Below are positions 1-7,181 of a stretch of 14,536 bases of DNA, in pieces. Made by a program: the position numbers and the translations under genes. The notes below the pieces were generated by a model. The model saw only the letters and a program-made list of their open reading frames with translations. It was not told where the DNA came from and did not search any database. Position 1 is the first letter of the stretch. Each line of letters starts with the position of its first letter. The stretch is from JBHWPB01 sp043424675 (GTDB taxonomy: Bacteria > Bacillota > Bacilli > Lactobacillales > Carnobacteriaceae_A): the NCBI GenBank assembly GCA_043424675.1, contig JBHWPB010000010.1, positions 1-14,536 on the forward strand. The letters are read 5' to 3'.

Positions 1-312
1 AGCTGAATTTCCCTTCTTTTCTTGCACTCTATTTATAATTTCAGAGAGAAGACTTTTACCTAACCCTTGTCGTCTGTGTTCTTTTGAAACAGCAAACCGC
101 TGCAAAATATAAGTTCCATCTTCTTTTAACAGCAATCGAGAAGTTGCTGCAGGTTGATTTTTTTTGTATAAAACCACATGCAAAGCATTTTCATCTTTTC
201 CATCTATTTCTTCTTCTAAAGGGACCTTTTGTTCCTCTACAAAAACTTCTTTTCGTAATCGAAGAGCATCTTCATAAACCTGATGATCTGTTCCTCTCGC
301 CCATTTATACAC
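1..312 (-). CDS. GNAT family N-acetyltransferase, partial (C-terminus outside window)
   Basis: The minus strand encodes 104 residues that run off the left edge without a stop. The start of the GNAT fold is clear: an N-terminal segment RLRKEVFVEEQKVPLEEE (residues about 18-35), a core strand LQRFAVS (70-76), and the acetyl-CoA pyrophosphate-binding loop RRQGLGKSLL (80-89), which matches motif A (Q/R-x-x-G-x-G/A). The R-x-x-V-F-V-E-E-Q-x-V-P pattern is typical of the ElaA/YjcF-like branch of small cytoplasmic acetyltransferases; the substrate cannot be read from the sequence. I chose the GTG at 312 because AGGGGTGAT (about 319-327) lies a few bases upstream and the domain begins soon after; an in-frame TTG at 330 lacks a ribosome binding site. 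It is divergent from prfC. I am sure of the family, not of the function. Confidence 0.85.
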   Translation of the reverse strand, partial: MYKWARGTDHQVYEDALRLRKEVFVEEQKVPLEEEIDGKDENALHVVLYKKNQPAATSRLLLKEDGTYILQRFAVSKEHRRQGLGKSLLSEIINRVQEKKGNSA

Positions 313-339
313 TGTAGCATCACCCCTCAATGAAAGATT

Positions 340-368
340 TTTACTTTATAGTACTGTGATGATATAAT
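340..368 (+). promoter_or_regulatory. prfC promoter (extended -10)
   Basis: TTTACT (340-345) and TATAAT (363-368) are separated by 17 bases. The -10 is preceded by TGA, making an extended -10 element. It lies 45 bases before the prfC start. The only other gene nearby points away, so this should be the main prfC promoter. Confidence 0.65.
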
Positions 369-413
369 AATACAGTTAATGCCGAGAATTCACAATTATA
401 TTAGAGGGGTACC

Positions 414-2003
414 ATGGAAAAAACATTAAATAAACAAGAATTAGAAAAAGAAGTTAACCGTCGAAAAACCTTTGCCATTATTTCTCACCCGGATGCCGGA
501 AAGACAACTATAACCGAACAGATGCTCTTATATGGAGGCGCAATTCATGAAGCAGGATCTGTAAAATCCAGAAAAACAGGAAAATTCGCGACCTCTGATT
601 GGATGAATATTGAAAAACAAAGAGGAATTTCCGTGACGAGTTCGGTCATGCAGTTTGACTACCGAGACAATCACGTTAATATATTAGATACACCGGGACA
701 TGAAGATTTCTCAGAAGATACTTACCGTACGCTCATGGCTGTGGATAGTGCTGTGATGGTTGTGGATACAGGTAATGGTATTGAGGAGCAGACTGAAAAA
801 TTATTTAAAGTTTGCCGGATGCGAGGAATTCCAATTTTTACTTTTATGAATAAGTTGGACCGTGATGGGCGCGATGCAATGGATTTAGTTACTGAGTTAG
901 AAGAAGTGCTAGAGATTGATGCTTACACTATGAATTGGCCGATAGGCAGAGGGCAGACTTTGATAGGTATATATGATATCTATAACAACCGGATTGAATT
1001 GAATAAACCAGAAAGTGAAGAAGACCGTTTCATCCCATTGAATGAAGAGGGTGAGATAGCAGGCGACCACTGGTTGAAAGAGGACGTATCCTACCAAGAA
1101 GCTGTGGAAGAAGCGATGCTTTTAAAAGTTGCAGGAAATGAATTTTCAGAAGAACGTATAGAAAAAGGAGAACTTACTCCTGTCTTCTTTGGGTCAGCTC
1201 TCACTAACTTTGGAGTCGAAACCTTCTTAAATGCTTTTCTAGAATACGCACCTTCGCCAAGTGATACCGAAGATCGTAAAGGTGAATTAGTTGAAGCAAC
1301 AGCTGAAGTTTTTTCAGGCTTTATCTTTAAAATTCAAGCGAACTTGAATCCAAAACATCGCGATCGTATTGCTTTCTTGAGGATTACTTCAGGAGAATTT
1401 GATAAAGGGATGGATGTATCTTTAGCAAGAACAGGCAAAGAAGTTCGTTTGTCTAACTCCGTCTCGTTTCTAGCTGAAGAAAGAGCAAACATAGAAACAG
1501 CAGTTGCGGGAGATATTATTGGACTTTATGATACGGGTGAATTTCAAATTGGAGATACGATTTATGAAGGAAAAGCTGAAATCGTCTTCCCCGAATTGCC
1601 GCAATTTACGCCAGAATTGTTTATGACAGTAAAAGCTAAAAATGCGATGAAACAAAAATCTTTCTACAAAGGGATTAAACAGCTGGTACAAGAAGGAACG
1701 ATTCAACTTTATCGCACCTACCACACAGAAGATTTTATATTAGGAGCTGTCGGACAGTTGCAGTTCGATGTCTTCAAATATCGCATGGAAAATGAATACA
1801 ATTCTGAAATTGTGATGGAGTCTCTCGGTTCAAGAGTGGCGCGTTGGATTGAGCCAGAGAACCTCGACCCTAAAATGTCGTCCAGTCGAAATATATTAGT
1901 GAAAGATATAAAAGACGAACCTTTATTCTTATTTGAAAATGAATTTGCTACAAGATGGTTCCAAGAAAAATATCCGGAAGTAGAACTCAAAACCCTCTTG
2001 TAA
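414..2003 (+). CDS. prfC: Peptide chain release factor 3 (RF3)
   Basis: RF3 is a translational GTPase that speeds release of RF1/RF2 from the ribosome after termination. The protein has 529 residues, the usual length. GTPase motifs in order are the P-loop SHPDAGKTT (24-32), the G2 region RGISVTSS (70-77), DTPGHED (92-98) and NKLDRDGRD (from 146). The P-loop wording, the RGISVTSS segment and the C-terminal GQLQFDVFKYRMENEY separate it from EF-G and from tetracycline-resistance ribosomal protection proteins. The ATG at 414 follows AGAGGGG (403-409). The gene is monocistronic by layout: its own promoter upstream, and convergent with the antiporter gene downstream with a shared terminator 130 bases after the stop. 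Confidence 0.96.
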   Translation: MEKTLNKQELEKEVNRRKTFAIISHPDAGKTTITEQMLLYGGAIHEAGSVKSRKTGKFATSDWMNIEKQRGISVTSSVMQFDYRDNHVNILDTPGHEDFSEDTYRTLMAVDSAVMVVDTGNGIEEQTEKLFKVCRMRGIPIFTFMNKLDRDGRDAMDLVTELEEVLEIDAYTMNWPIGRGQTLIGIYDIYNNRIELNKPESEEDRFIPLNEEGEIAGDHWLKEDVSYQEAVEEAMLLKVAGNEFSEERIEKGELTPVFFGSALTNFGVETFLNAFLEYAPSPSDTEDRKGELVEATAEVFSGFIFKIQANLNPKHRDRIAFLRITSGEFDKGMDVSLARTGKEVRLSNSVSFLAEERANIETAVAGDIIGLYDTGEFQIGDTIYEGKAEIVFPELPQFTPELFMTVKAKNAMKQKSFYKGIKQLVQEGTIQLYRTYHTEDFILGAVGQLQFDVFKYRMENEYNSEIVMESLGSRVARWIEPENLDPKMSSSRNILVKDIKDEPLFLFENEFATRWFQEKYPEVELKTLL

Positions 2004-2040
2004 AGAGAGGATGCGGTGAAAGCTGTTCTGAATTGAACCG

Positions 2041-2178
2041 TTGAAAGTAAAGAGGCGATGGTGTATTTTCAATAGTGATATTTTACGAAAAGGCAGGTTA
2101 ATGCCTGTCTTTAGAATAGAAGTAAATGAGCGTTAAAAAACCTCCCAGAATATATTTCCTATTCTGGGAGGTTTTTTT
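2041..2178 (+). ncRNA. Possible small RNA between prfC and its terminator
   Basis: The 190 bases between prfC and the antiporter gene hold no convincing ORF. They do contain a possible promoter, TTGAAA (2041-2046), 17 bases, TATTTT (2064-2069). A short hairpin follows (AGGCA, GGTTAA, TGCCT, 2091-2106), and then the strong terminator ending at 2178. A transcript starting near 2076 would be about 100 nt. This is inference from layout; a long prfC 3' untranslated region explains the same sequence. I do not recognise a known RNA family. Confidence 0.2.
2135..2178. terminator. Bidirectional terminator shared by prfC and the antiporter gene
   Basis: There is a perfect 12-bp stem, CCTCCCAGAATA (2141-2152) with TATTCTGGGAGG (2160-2171), and a 7-base loop. 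It is flanked by six A on the left (2135-2140) and seven T on the right (2172-2178), so it can terminate both strands. It sits 16 bases after the antiporter stop. Confidence 0.95.
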
Positions 2179-2193
2179 AGATTCTTTCTTGAA

Positions 2194-3771
2194 TCACGTT
2201 GCGTCGAATGCAATAACTGTGTCTCCAGATTCCAGACGAGTATTGCCAGATGGTACTAAAATATCACCGTTATCACGCTGAACCATGATAATCAGAAAAT
2301 TATCATCAAAATCTAAGTCATACAGAGTTTTGCCTGCCCATTGATGCATATCATTAATTGTGAATTGGGTGAGATCTTCTCCTTGAGGATCGAAGTATTG
2401 CTCTGCACTGAGGATAATTCGGTCTCCTGGCTCGAGTACTACATCTCCTCGGGGAATAATCGTCTGATTGTCGCGAATAATTTTGGCAACAATAAAATCG
2501 AATTCGATATTCAAATCGCTGATTTTTTTACCTGCCAAGTTTCCATTTACCTCTGCTGTCGTCTTGAAAAATCCAACTGGACTTTTGTCCTGATAGGAAT
2601 TAAAAGTTCGAAGAACAGTGTCAGATGGGTCGAGCATATCTAATCTTCTTGAAGCAATTGGCAATAATGTTCCTTGGATGAGAGAAGATAAAAGACATAT
2701 ATCAAAGACGATATGGTAAATATCTGATTGCAGAGGAGCAGCTGAGTTCACAGCAAATATGGCAAAGGCAATCGCAGCCGCTCCACGCAAGCCGGCTACT
2801 GAAATTACTGCCAGCTGGTTTGGCTCCAGCTTAAATGGCAGCATTAATCCATATACCGAAAGAGGACGAGCGATTAAAGTCATAAATATCATAATAATTA
2901 AAGCAACTGGCATGGCACTTATAATTTGTGCAGGATTAGAGAGGAGACCTAATATGAAAAAGAGGCCGATTTGAAAGATATTGGTGAGCCCATCGAAAAA
3001 AAAGACAACTTCTCTTTTCCCTGTAAATTCTTGGTTTCCTATATAAATACCAAAGATATAAACCGCGAGGTAACCATTTCCGCTGAATTGATTGGTCAAC
3101 TCATAAGTGATGAGAGCAAAAGCAGCTAGAAATATTACGAGATAACCTTCATCGAAAGCAAAGCGATTTAGTAATTTGATAAAGATGTAACCTATTAAAA
3201 ACCCGAATAAGACTCCTAACCCGATCTGTAAGATAAGAATGCGAGGTATAGAAACATCTTGACCGAGGAGGAGAGATAAGAAAACAAGTACCATTGTATA
3301 TGCAGAGGGGTCGTTAGAGCCACTTTCTAATTCCAGAAGAGGTGCCGTATTGTATTTGAGATTGAGGTTCCTTGATTGCAAGATAGAAGCAACAGAAGCG
3401 TAGTCCGTCGAACCGACGATTGACCCAAGCAAAAGAGCTTCGATGAGTTCGAAACCTAAAACATAATGAGCAAACAACCCCGTCAGTATAGCCGTCACGA
3501 AAACACCTAAGGAACTTAATGTTATCGCTTCTTTAGCTACAGGTTTTGCCATTTTCCATTTTGTTCCGAAACCACCGTAAAAAATGATGACCATCAGAGC
3601 AAGTGATGCAAATGAGTCTGCAAATTCAAAATTATCAAAATCCGCTCTAGTAAAATTAAAAACTACTCCGAGTAATAGAAAGAGTAAAAGTGCGGGAATT
3701 CCTATTTTATCAGAAATTCTGATGGCGATAAGTGCTAAGATTAAAATAAGGGCAACAATTAGCAATTCCAT
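2194..3771 (-). CDS. Potassium/proton antiporter, CPA1 family (NhaP2/CvrA-like) with RCK_C domains
   Basis: This integral membrane antiporter exchanges cytoplasmic K+ (or Na+) for protons and so acts in ion and pH balance. With the start I chose it has 525 residues. About 390 residues form many hydrophobic helices, with the CPA1 signatures GSIVGSTDYASV (116-127) and LESGSNDPSA (148-157), which carries the Asn-Asp pair of the ion site. A cytoplasmic tail follows with two TrkA-C/RCK_C-like segments: the first contains AGKKISDLN and LEPGDRIILSA, the second AGKTLYDLDF and LESGDTVIAFDAT. RCK_C domains in such transporters bind small ligands, in several Firmicutes c-di-AMP; that is only possible here. 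The open frame extends to 3984, but the ATG at 3771 has AGAGGGA six bases upstream and begins directly with the first helix, as in the family. The gene has its own promoter and a leader ORF. Confidence 0.88.
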   Translation of the reverse strand: MELLIVALILILALIAIRISDKIGIPALLLFLLLGVVFNFTRADFDNFEFADSFASLALMVIIFYGGFGTKWKMAKPVAKEAITLSSLGVFVTAILTGLFAHYVLGFELIEALLLGSIVGSTDYASVASILQSRNLNLKYNTAPLLELESGSNDPSAYTMVLVFLSLLLGQDVSIPRILILQIGLGVLFGFLIGYIFIKLLNRFAFDEGYLVIFLAAFALITYELTNQFSGNGYLAVYIFGIYIGNQEFTGKREVVFFFDGLTNIFQIGLFFILGLLSNPAQIISAMPVALIIMIFMTLIARPLSVYGLMLPFKLEPNQLAVISVAGLRGAAAIAFAIFAVNSAAPLQSDIYHIVFDICLLSSLIQGTLLPIASRRLDMLDPSDTVLRTFNSYQDKSPVGFFKTTAEVNGNLAGKKISDLNIEFDFIVAKIIRDNQTIIPRGDVVLEPGDRIILSAEQYFDPQGEDLTQFTINDMHQWAGKTLYDLDFDDNFLIIMVQRDNGDILVPSGNTRLESGDTVIAFDAT

Positions 3772-3809
3772 AGAAAATCCCTCTTTTCTACCACTGTATT
3801 TTTCTTCAT
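3759..3809 (-). CDS. Putative 16-codon leader ORF overlapping the antiporter start
   Basis: ATG at 3809 is preceded by AAAGGAGGA at ideal spacing (7 bases), the strongest ribosome binding site in this part of the window. The frame encodes MKKNTVVEKRDFLWNC and stops at TAA 3759-3761, a dozen bases beyond the antiporter ATG (3771) in a different frame. Ribosomes finishing this ORF would stop next to the antiporter start, which suggests translational coupling or a regulatory leader peptide. There is no homology evidence, and it may not be a stable product. Confidence 0.4.
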   Translation of the reverse strand: MKKNTVVEKRDFLWNC

Positions 3810-3836
3810 GATTAAATCCTCCTTTGTGTATTTTAG

Positions 3837-3853
3837 GTGCTTGAGACAAGCAC
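3837..3853. repeat. Perfect inverted repeat at the predicted antiporter transcript start
   Basis: GTGCTTG (3837-3843) and CAAGCAC (3847-3853) are exact inverted repeats of 7 bp around a 3-base centre. They lie just downstream of the predicted -10 (3862-3867) and 12 bases before the AAAGGAGGA of the leader ORF. It could be a repressor operator or a 5'-end mRNA hairpin. With no T-run after it, it is not a terminator. Confidence 0.55.
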
Positions 3854-3861
3854 AAATTGGT

Positions 3862-3891
3862 ATTATAAAATAAAAATAGACTGTTTAGCAA
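3862..3891 (-). promoter_or_regulatory. Predicted antiporter promoter
   Basis: On the minus strand TTGCTA (3891-3886) and TATAAT (3867-3862) are spaced by 18 bases. The predicted start, about 3855, falls at the edge of the inverted repeat 3837-3853. The clpE terminator upstream isolates this unit, so a separate promoter is expected here. Confidence 0.5.
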
Positions 3892-4021
3892 GGAACAGAA
3901 CATTCTTAAATATATTAAACATGAAAAGCGGGATAAAACATAATAATATGTCGGACTACTTTTTAATTTAGAGGGAACAGTCACTGGTATTTTTAATATG
4001 TGATTGAGAAGTGAACAGATA

Positions 4022-4081
4022 CAAAAAAGACCTCCTTCAGCAGTCTCTAGTTTAGTAAGTCCCTGCTTAGGAGGCTTTTTA
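4022..4081 (-). terminator. clpE terminator
   Basis: CCTCC (4031-4035) pairs with GGAGG (4070-4074), and AGCAG (4039-4043) pairs with CTGCT (4063-4067), around a 19-base loop. On the minus strand the stem is followed by TCTTTTTT. On the plus strand CTTTTT follows, so some bidirectional activity is possible. It begins about 25 bases after the clpE stop. Confidence 0.8.
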
Positions 4082-4104
4082 TTAAAAGTTATCGCCTTAA
4101 ACGA

Positions 4105-6351
4105 TTAATTTTCATCATCTCGATTTACATCTTCATCTTTGTCTGTATCTTGCTCTTCTCCGATAACGATTTCGTCATCTTCATTGACAATAGCGACCAT
4201 ATTATCAACATTCGTATGGTTTAAGAAATACTCTGCGATTTTGTCTTCAATCTGCTCTTCGATGACACGACGTAACGGACGTGCACCTAGGTTAGGATCG
4301 TATCCTAAGTCGACGAGTTTTTCTTTCGCGTCATCTCTCACTTCGATGTGTACATCTTGCTTTTCTAAGAGCTGGTTCACGTCACCAATCATGAGATCAA
4401 CAATTTCTAGAAGATCTTCTTTTGAGAGAGGATCGAATTCAACAATTGCTGTGAAGCGATTGAGGAATTCAGGGCGGAAATAATTTGTCAATTGGTCAAT
4501 AACAGTTCCTTGTCTTCCTTCTTGTTGAGCACCGAATCCTACATTTGCTTCGGCATCTCCTGTCCCCGCATTACTTGTCATGATAATAATAGTATCTTCG
4601 AAGTTAACTGTACGCCCTTGAGAATCTGTCAGACGGCCATCGTCCATAATCTGTAAGAAGACGTTTAGCACATCGGGATGCGCTTTTTCAATTTCGTCAA
4701 CTAAAATCAGACTGTAAGGGTTACGACGGACTTGTTCTGTAAGCTGACCGGCTTCATCATAACCAACATAGCCCGGAGGAGAACCGATAAGCTTGGATGT
4801 ACTATGTTTTTCCATATATTCACTCATGTCGAGACGAATATAAGCATCACGGCTTCCAAACAACTTGTCAGCCAATACTTTAGCGGTTTCTGTTTTACCA
4901 ACACCCGTAGGTCCAACAAATAGGAAAGAACCTGTTGGTCTATTTGGACGTTTTAAGCCTACACGGCTACGCTGAATCGCTCGCACAATTTGATCGATCG
5001 CTTCATCTTGTCCAATAACTTCTTCTTTAATCTCTTCATCTAAGTTACGCAACTGTTCACTTTCTTGTTCTTGAAGGTCTCCGATTGGTATCCCTGTTTG
5101 TCTTTCTAGTATACGGACAATATCATCACTCGTGACTTGAGGCGTTTCTTGCTCACTGCTTTGATTTTTTAACATATCTTGATATTTAGCTACCTGGTCA
5201 CGATAGAAAGCAGCATCTTCAAAGTTTTCTTCTTCTGTCGCTTTTTGTTTGAGCTCTTCTGCGTAGTTGATACTTTCTTTAATAGTATTTGGATCCATTG
5301 TTCGAATAGTAAGGTTTTTCTTAGAACCTGCTTCGTCGATCAAGTCGATCGCTTTGTCTGGCAATTGACGGTCTTGGATGTAGCGGTCGGATAGAGTGAC
5401 AGCGTCTTCCAAAGCTTCGTCTGTATAAGTCACATGGTGGTAATCTTCGTAGTATGGTTTGATACCTTCCATAATTTTGATGGTATCTTGAACATTAGGC
5501 TCTTCGACTCGGACGGGTTGAAGACGTCTTTCTAGAGCAGCGTCTTTTTCTATCTGTCTGTATTCATTTAGTGTTGTAGCACCAATGAGTTGGATGTCGC
5601 CACGGGCTAGAGCAGGTTTTAAGATGTTTCCTGCGTCCATGTTGCTGCCTTCTGCAGTTCCTGCACCCACAATCTCGTGAATTTCATCAATGAAAAGAAT
5701 TAAGTTTTGATTTTCTTCTAATTCTTTGACAAGCTGCTGTACACGTTCTTCAAATTGTCCACGAATACCAGTACCTTGAACAAGAGAAGCCACGTCTAAG
5801 CTGATAATTTCTTTACCTTGCAGCTTAGCTGGAACTTCACCCTCAACAATCTTGTGAGCAAGTCCCTCCACAACTGCTGTTTTACCAACACCTGCTTCAC
5901 CTATCAGAACAGGATTATTCTTTTGTCGGCGGTTTAGTATTTCAATAATACGCTCAATTTCTTGGTCACGGCCGATAACCGGGTCAATTTTTCCTTCTTT
6001 AGCGAGGTCATTCATGTTTACTCCGAATTGATCCAATACGCCTCCGCCAGAAGGACCGCCGGAACCACCTTGAGGAGGTTGCTGGCCCCCGCCGCCTTGG
6101 AAGGGATTCTGCTGTCTAGGGTTTCCTTGAGAGTATGGATTTCTCTGTCTGTTCATCTGACGAAACAAATCATCAAAATTGCCAAATCCAAAGGGATCAT
6201 TTGAAGAATTGTAATTCATATTATCACCTGTCTTTTTATTATTGAGTTCTTGATAGCATCTTTGGCAAAGGTTGACTTCCTGTTTTTTGCCATTCACACT
6301 TGTATATAAATGTATGGTCGCATCACGTTCATTACAACGTTGACATAACAT
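4105..6351 (-). CDS. clpE: ATP-dependent Clp protease ATP-binding subunit ClpE
   Basis: ClpE is an AAA+ unfoldase of the Clp/Hsp100 family that works with ClpP in stress protein quality control and CtsR turnover. The protein has 748 residues. The N-terminal zinc finger that defines ClpE is present (C3, C6, C29, C32), then a Gly/Gln/Pro-rich linker (about 72-104), AAA-1 with Walker A GEAGVGKT (151-158) and Walker B LILFIDEIHE, a UVR/coiled-coil middle segment (about 360-395), AAA-2 with Walker A GPTGVGKT (about 480-487), and an acidic tail. The open frame reaches 6486, but the ATG at 6351 has AAAGGAG seven bases upstream and places the zinc finger at the N-terminus, whereas the longer frame would run through the promoter. 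Regulation by CtsR is indicated by the operator at 6431-6447. The gene is monocistronic and divergent from ptsH. Confidence 0.96.
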   Translation of the reverse strand: MLCQRCNERDATIHLYTSVNGKKQEVNLCQRCYQELNNKKTGDNMNYNSSNDPFGFGNFDDLFRQMNRQRNPYSQGNPRQQNPFQGGGGQQPPQGGSGGPSGGGVLDQFGVNMNDLAKEGKIDPVIGRDQEIERIIEILNRRQKNNPVLIGEAGVGKTAVVEGLAHKIVEGEVPAKLQGKEIISLDVASLVQGTGIRGQFEERVQQLVKELEENQNLILFIDEIHEIVGAGTAEGSNMDAGNILKPALARGDIQLIGATTLNEYRQIEKDAALERRLQPVRVEEPNVQDTIKIMEGIKPYYEDYHHVTYTDEALEDAVTLSDRYIQDRQLPDKAIDLIDEAGSKKNLTIRTMDPNTIKESINYAEELKQKATEEENFEDAAFYRDQVAKYQDMLKNQSSEQETPQVTSDDIVRILERQTGIPIGDLQEQESEQLRNLDEEIKEEVIGQDEAIDQIVRAIQRSRVGLKRPNRPTGSFLFVGPTGVGKTETAKVLADKLFGSRDAYIRLDMSEYMEKHSTSKLIGSPPGYVGYDEAGQLTEQVRRNPYSLILVDEIEKAHPDVLNVFLQIMDDGRLTDSQGRTVNFEDTIIIMTSNAGTGDAEANVGFGAQQEGRQGTVIDQLTNYFRPEFLNRFTAIVEFDPLSKEDLLEIVDLMIGDVNQLLEKQDVHIEVRDDAKEKLVDLGYDPNLGARPLRRVIEEQIEDKIAEYFLNHTNVDNMVAIVNEDDEIVIGEEQDTDKDEDVNRDDEN

Positions 6352-6430
6352 ACACAACACTCCTTTGTTATTTATTCGATTATATCTTATCTGTAAGCAA
6401 AATAAGGGAAGATCAAAATATGCATTTTCG

Positions 6431-6447
6431 TCTGACCTTTCTTGACC
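6431..6447 (-). promoter_or_regulatory. CtsR operator of clpE
   Basis: On the minus strand GGTCAAG, AAA, GGTCAGA form two direct heptads separated by three bases. This matches the known CtsR site (GGTCAAA-NAN-RGTCAAA) with one mismatch in the first heptad and two in the second. The site starts about 10 bases after the -10, across the predicted transcript start, where a bound repressor would block initiation. Confidence 0.85.
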
Positions 6448-6457
6448 TTGTATGACT

Positions 6458-6486
6458 ATTATACATCCTGAGTCATAGAGCTTCAA
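6458..6486 (-). promoter_or_regulatory. clpE promoter
   Basis: TTGAAG (6486-6481) and TATAAT (6463-6458) are 17 bases apart on the minus strand. The predicted start near 6451 gives a leader of about 100 nt. A second TATAAT occurs at 6384-6379, but it has no good -35. Confidence 0.75.
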
Positions 6487-6623
6487 GTAATAAGCTTCTA
6501 GATTTATTCCGTTTAAATTAAAAATTCCACATTTTTCTTTAAATTAAGGAGGGAAGGTTATATTATAGATAAGTCGTTTACTATCGTCACTTCATGATAG
6601 GATAAACCAGATAGCAGATGTCC

Positions 6624-6659
6624 ATTAAAAAGCTTTAATCTATGGTATAATCAACCATA
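6624..6659 (+). promoter_or_regulatory. ptsH promoter with overlapping inverted repeats
   Basis: An extended -10, TGG followed by TATAAT (6643-6651), has only a poor -35, which is common with extended -10 promoters. Two inverted repeats overlap it: ATTAAA/TTTAAT (6624-6629, 6634-6639), just upstream of the -10, and TATGGT/ACCATA (6641-6646, 6654-6659), centred on it. The promoter call is reasonable; the role of the repeats is open. Confidence 0.55.
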
Positions 6660-6690
6660 TATATTTGTGAAAAATATTGAAAAATGCTAT

Positions 6691-6712
6691 TCTATGTAAG
6701 GGAATACATAGA
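6691..6712 (+). repeat. Perfect hairpin in the ptsH 5' leader
   Basis: TCTATGTA (6691-6698) and TACATAGA (6705-6712) are exact 8-bp inverted repeats with the loop AGGGAA. The hairpin lies between the predicted promoter and the ptsH ribosome binding site, about 45 bases before the latter. No T-run follows, so it is not a terminator. Confidence 0.6.
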
Positions 6713-6768
6713 GATTAAATCAGACTCTTATTTAATAAAAAATAAATTGAAGGAAAAGAGGGGCATTC

Positions 6769-7041
6769 ATGGAAAAAAGAGAATATCACATTATAGCAGA
6801 AACAGGAATCCATGCTCGACCAGCTACGATGCTTGTTCAGACTGCGAGTCGTTATGATTCCGAAATTGCTTTAGAATACAATGAGAAATCTATTAACTTG
6901 AAATCGATTATGGGAGTTATGTCATTGGGAGCAGGAAAAAATGCTGATGTAACGATTACTGTCGAAGGCAGCGACGAAGAAGAAGCGATTGAAGCGCTTG
7001 AAGAAACACTTATAAAAGAATCGCTTATCGATAGCGAATAA
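6769..7041 (+). CDS. ptsH: Phosphocarrier protein HPr
   Basis: HPr is the small cytoplasmic carrier of the sugar phosphotransferase system. It takes phosphate from Enzyme I at His15 and passes it to the EIIA domains. In Firmicutes it is also phosphorylated on Ser46 by HPr kinase, and HPr(Ser-P) is then the CcpA corepressor. The 90-residue protein has both sites intact: TGIHARPAT (12-20, His15) and NLKSIMGVMSLG (43-54, Ser46). ATG 6769 follows GAGGGG at good spacing. The oddity is downstream: ptsI, normally directly after ptsH, is absent. A 140-base gap without a recognisable ptsI remnant leads to ykuJ instead. The divergent clpE neighbour is familiar from other Lactobacillales. Confidence 0.97.
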   Translation: MEKREYHIIAETGIHARPATMLVQTASRYDSEIALEYNEKSINLKSIMGVMSLGAGKNADVTITVEGSDEEEAIEALEETLIKESLIDSE

Positions 7042-7181
7042 AGCTCTCACTGGTTTGAGTGGAACAGGTAAGGATTCCTTCTGTTTAAATGAGGGTTGTT
7101 CAAAGATTAAACTTTTTAGTAGAGTAAGTTTATAAGATAGTTTAAATTAATGAATACAGCCGAAATAGAAGGATGATAGAA

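Larger units (their letters stand above)
6352..6768. other. clpE-ptsH divergent intergenic region
   Basis: These 417 bases without a gene hold the clpE leader, CtsR operator and promoter on the minus strand, and the ptsH promoter and structured leader on the plus strand. AAGGAGGG at 6546-6553 resembles a ribosome binding site but has no start codon at proper spacing. I found no clear cre (CcpA) site. No tRNA or known riboswitch was recognised. Confidence 0.7.

Noticed and set aside
84..317. Plus-strand 77-codon open frame
   Set aside because: It is antisense to the clear GNAT acetyltransferase frame and has no ribosome binding site or recognisable domain.
3772..3984. N-terminal extension of the antiporter frame by 71 codons
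   Set aside because: It would read through the predicted promoter, the inverted repeat and the leader ORF. ATG 3771 has a good ribosome binding site and the family N-terminus.
6352..6486. N-terminal extension of clpE by 45 codons
   Set aside because: It covers the clpE -35, -10 and CtsR operator, and the zinc finger should be at the N-terminus.
7042..7172. Possible ptsI remnant after ptsH
   Set aside because: I could not find any Enzyme I-like peptide in the three plus frames; the stretch is AT-rich and full of stops.
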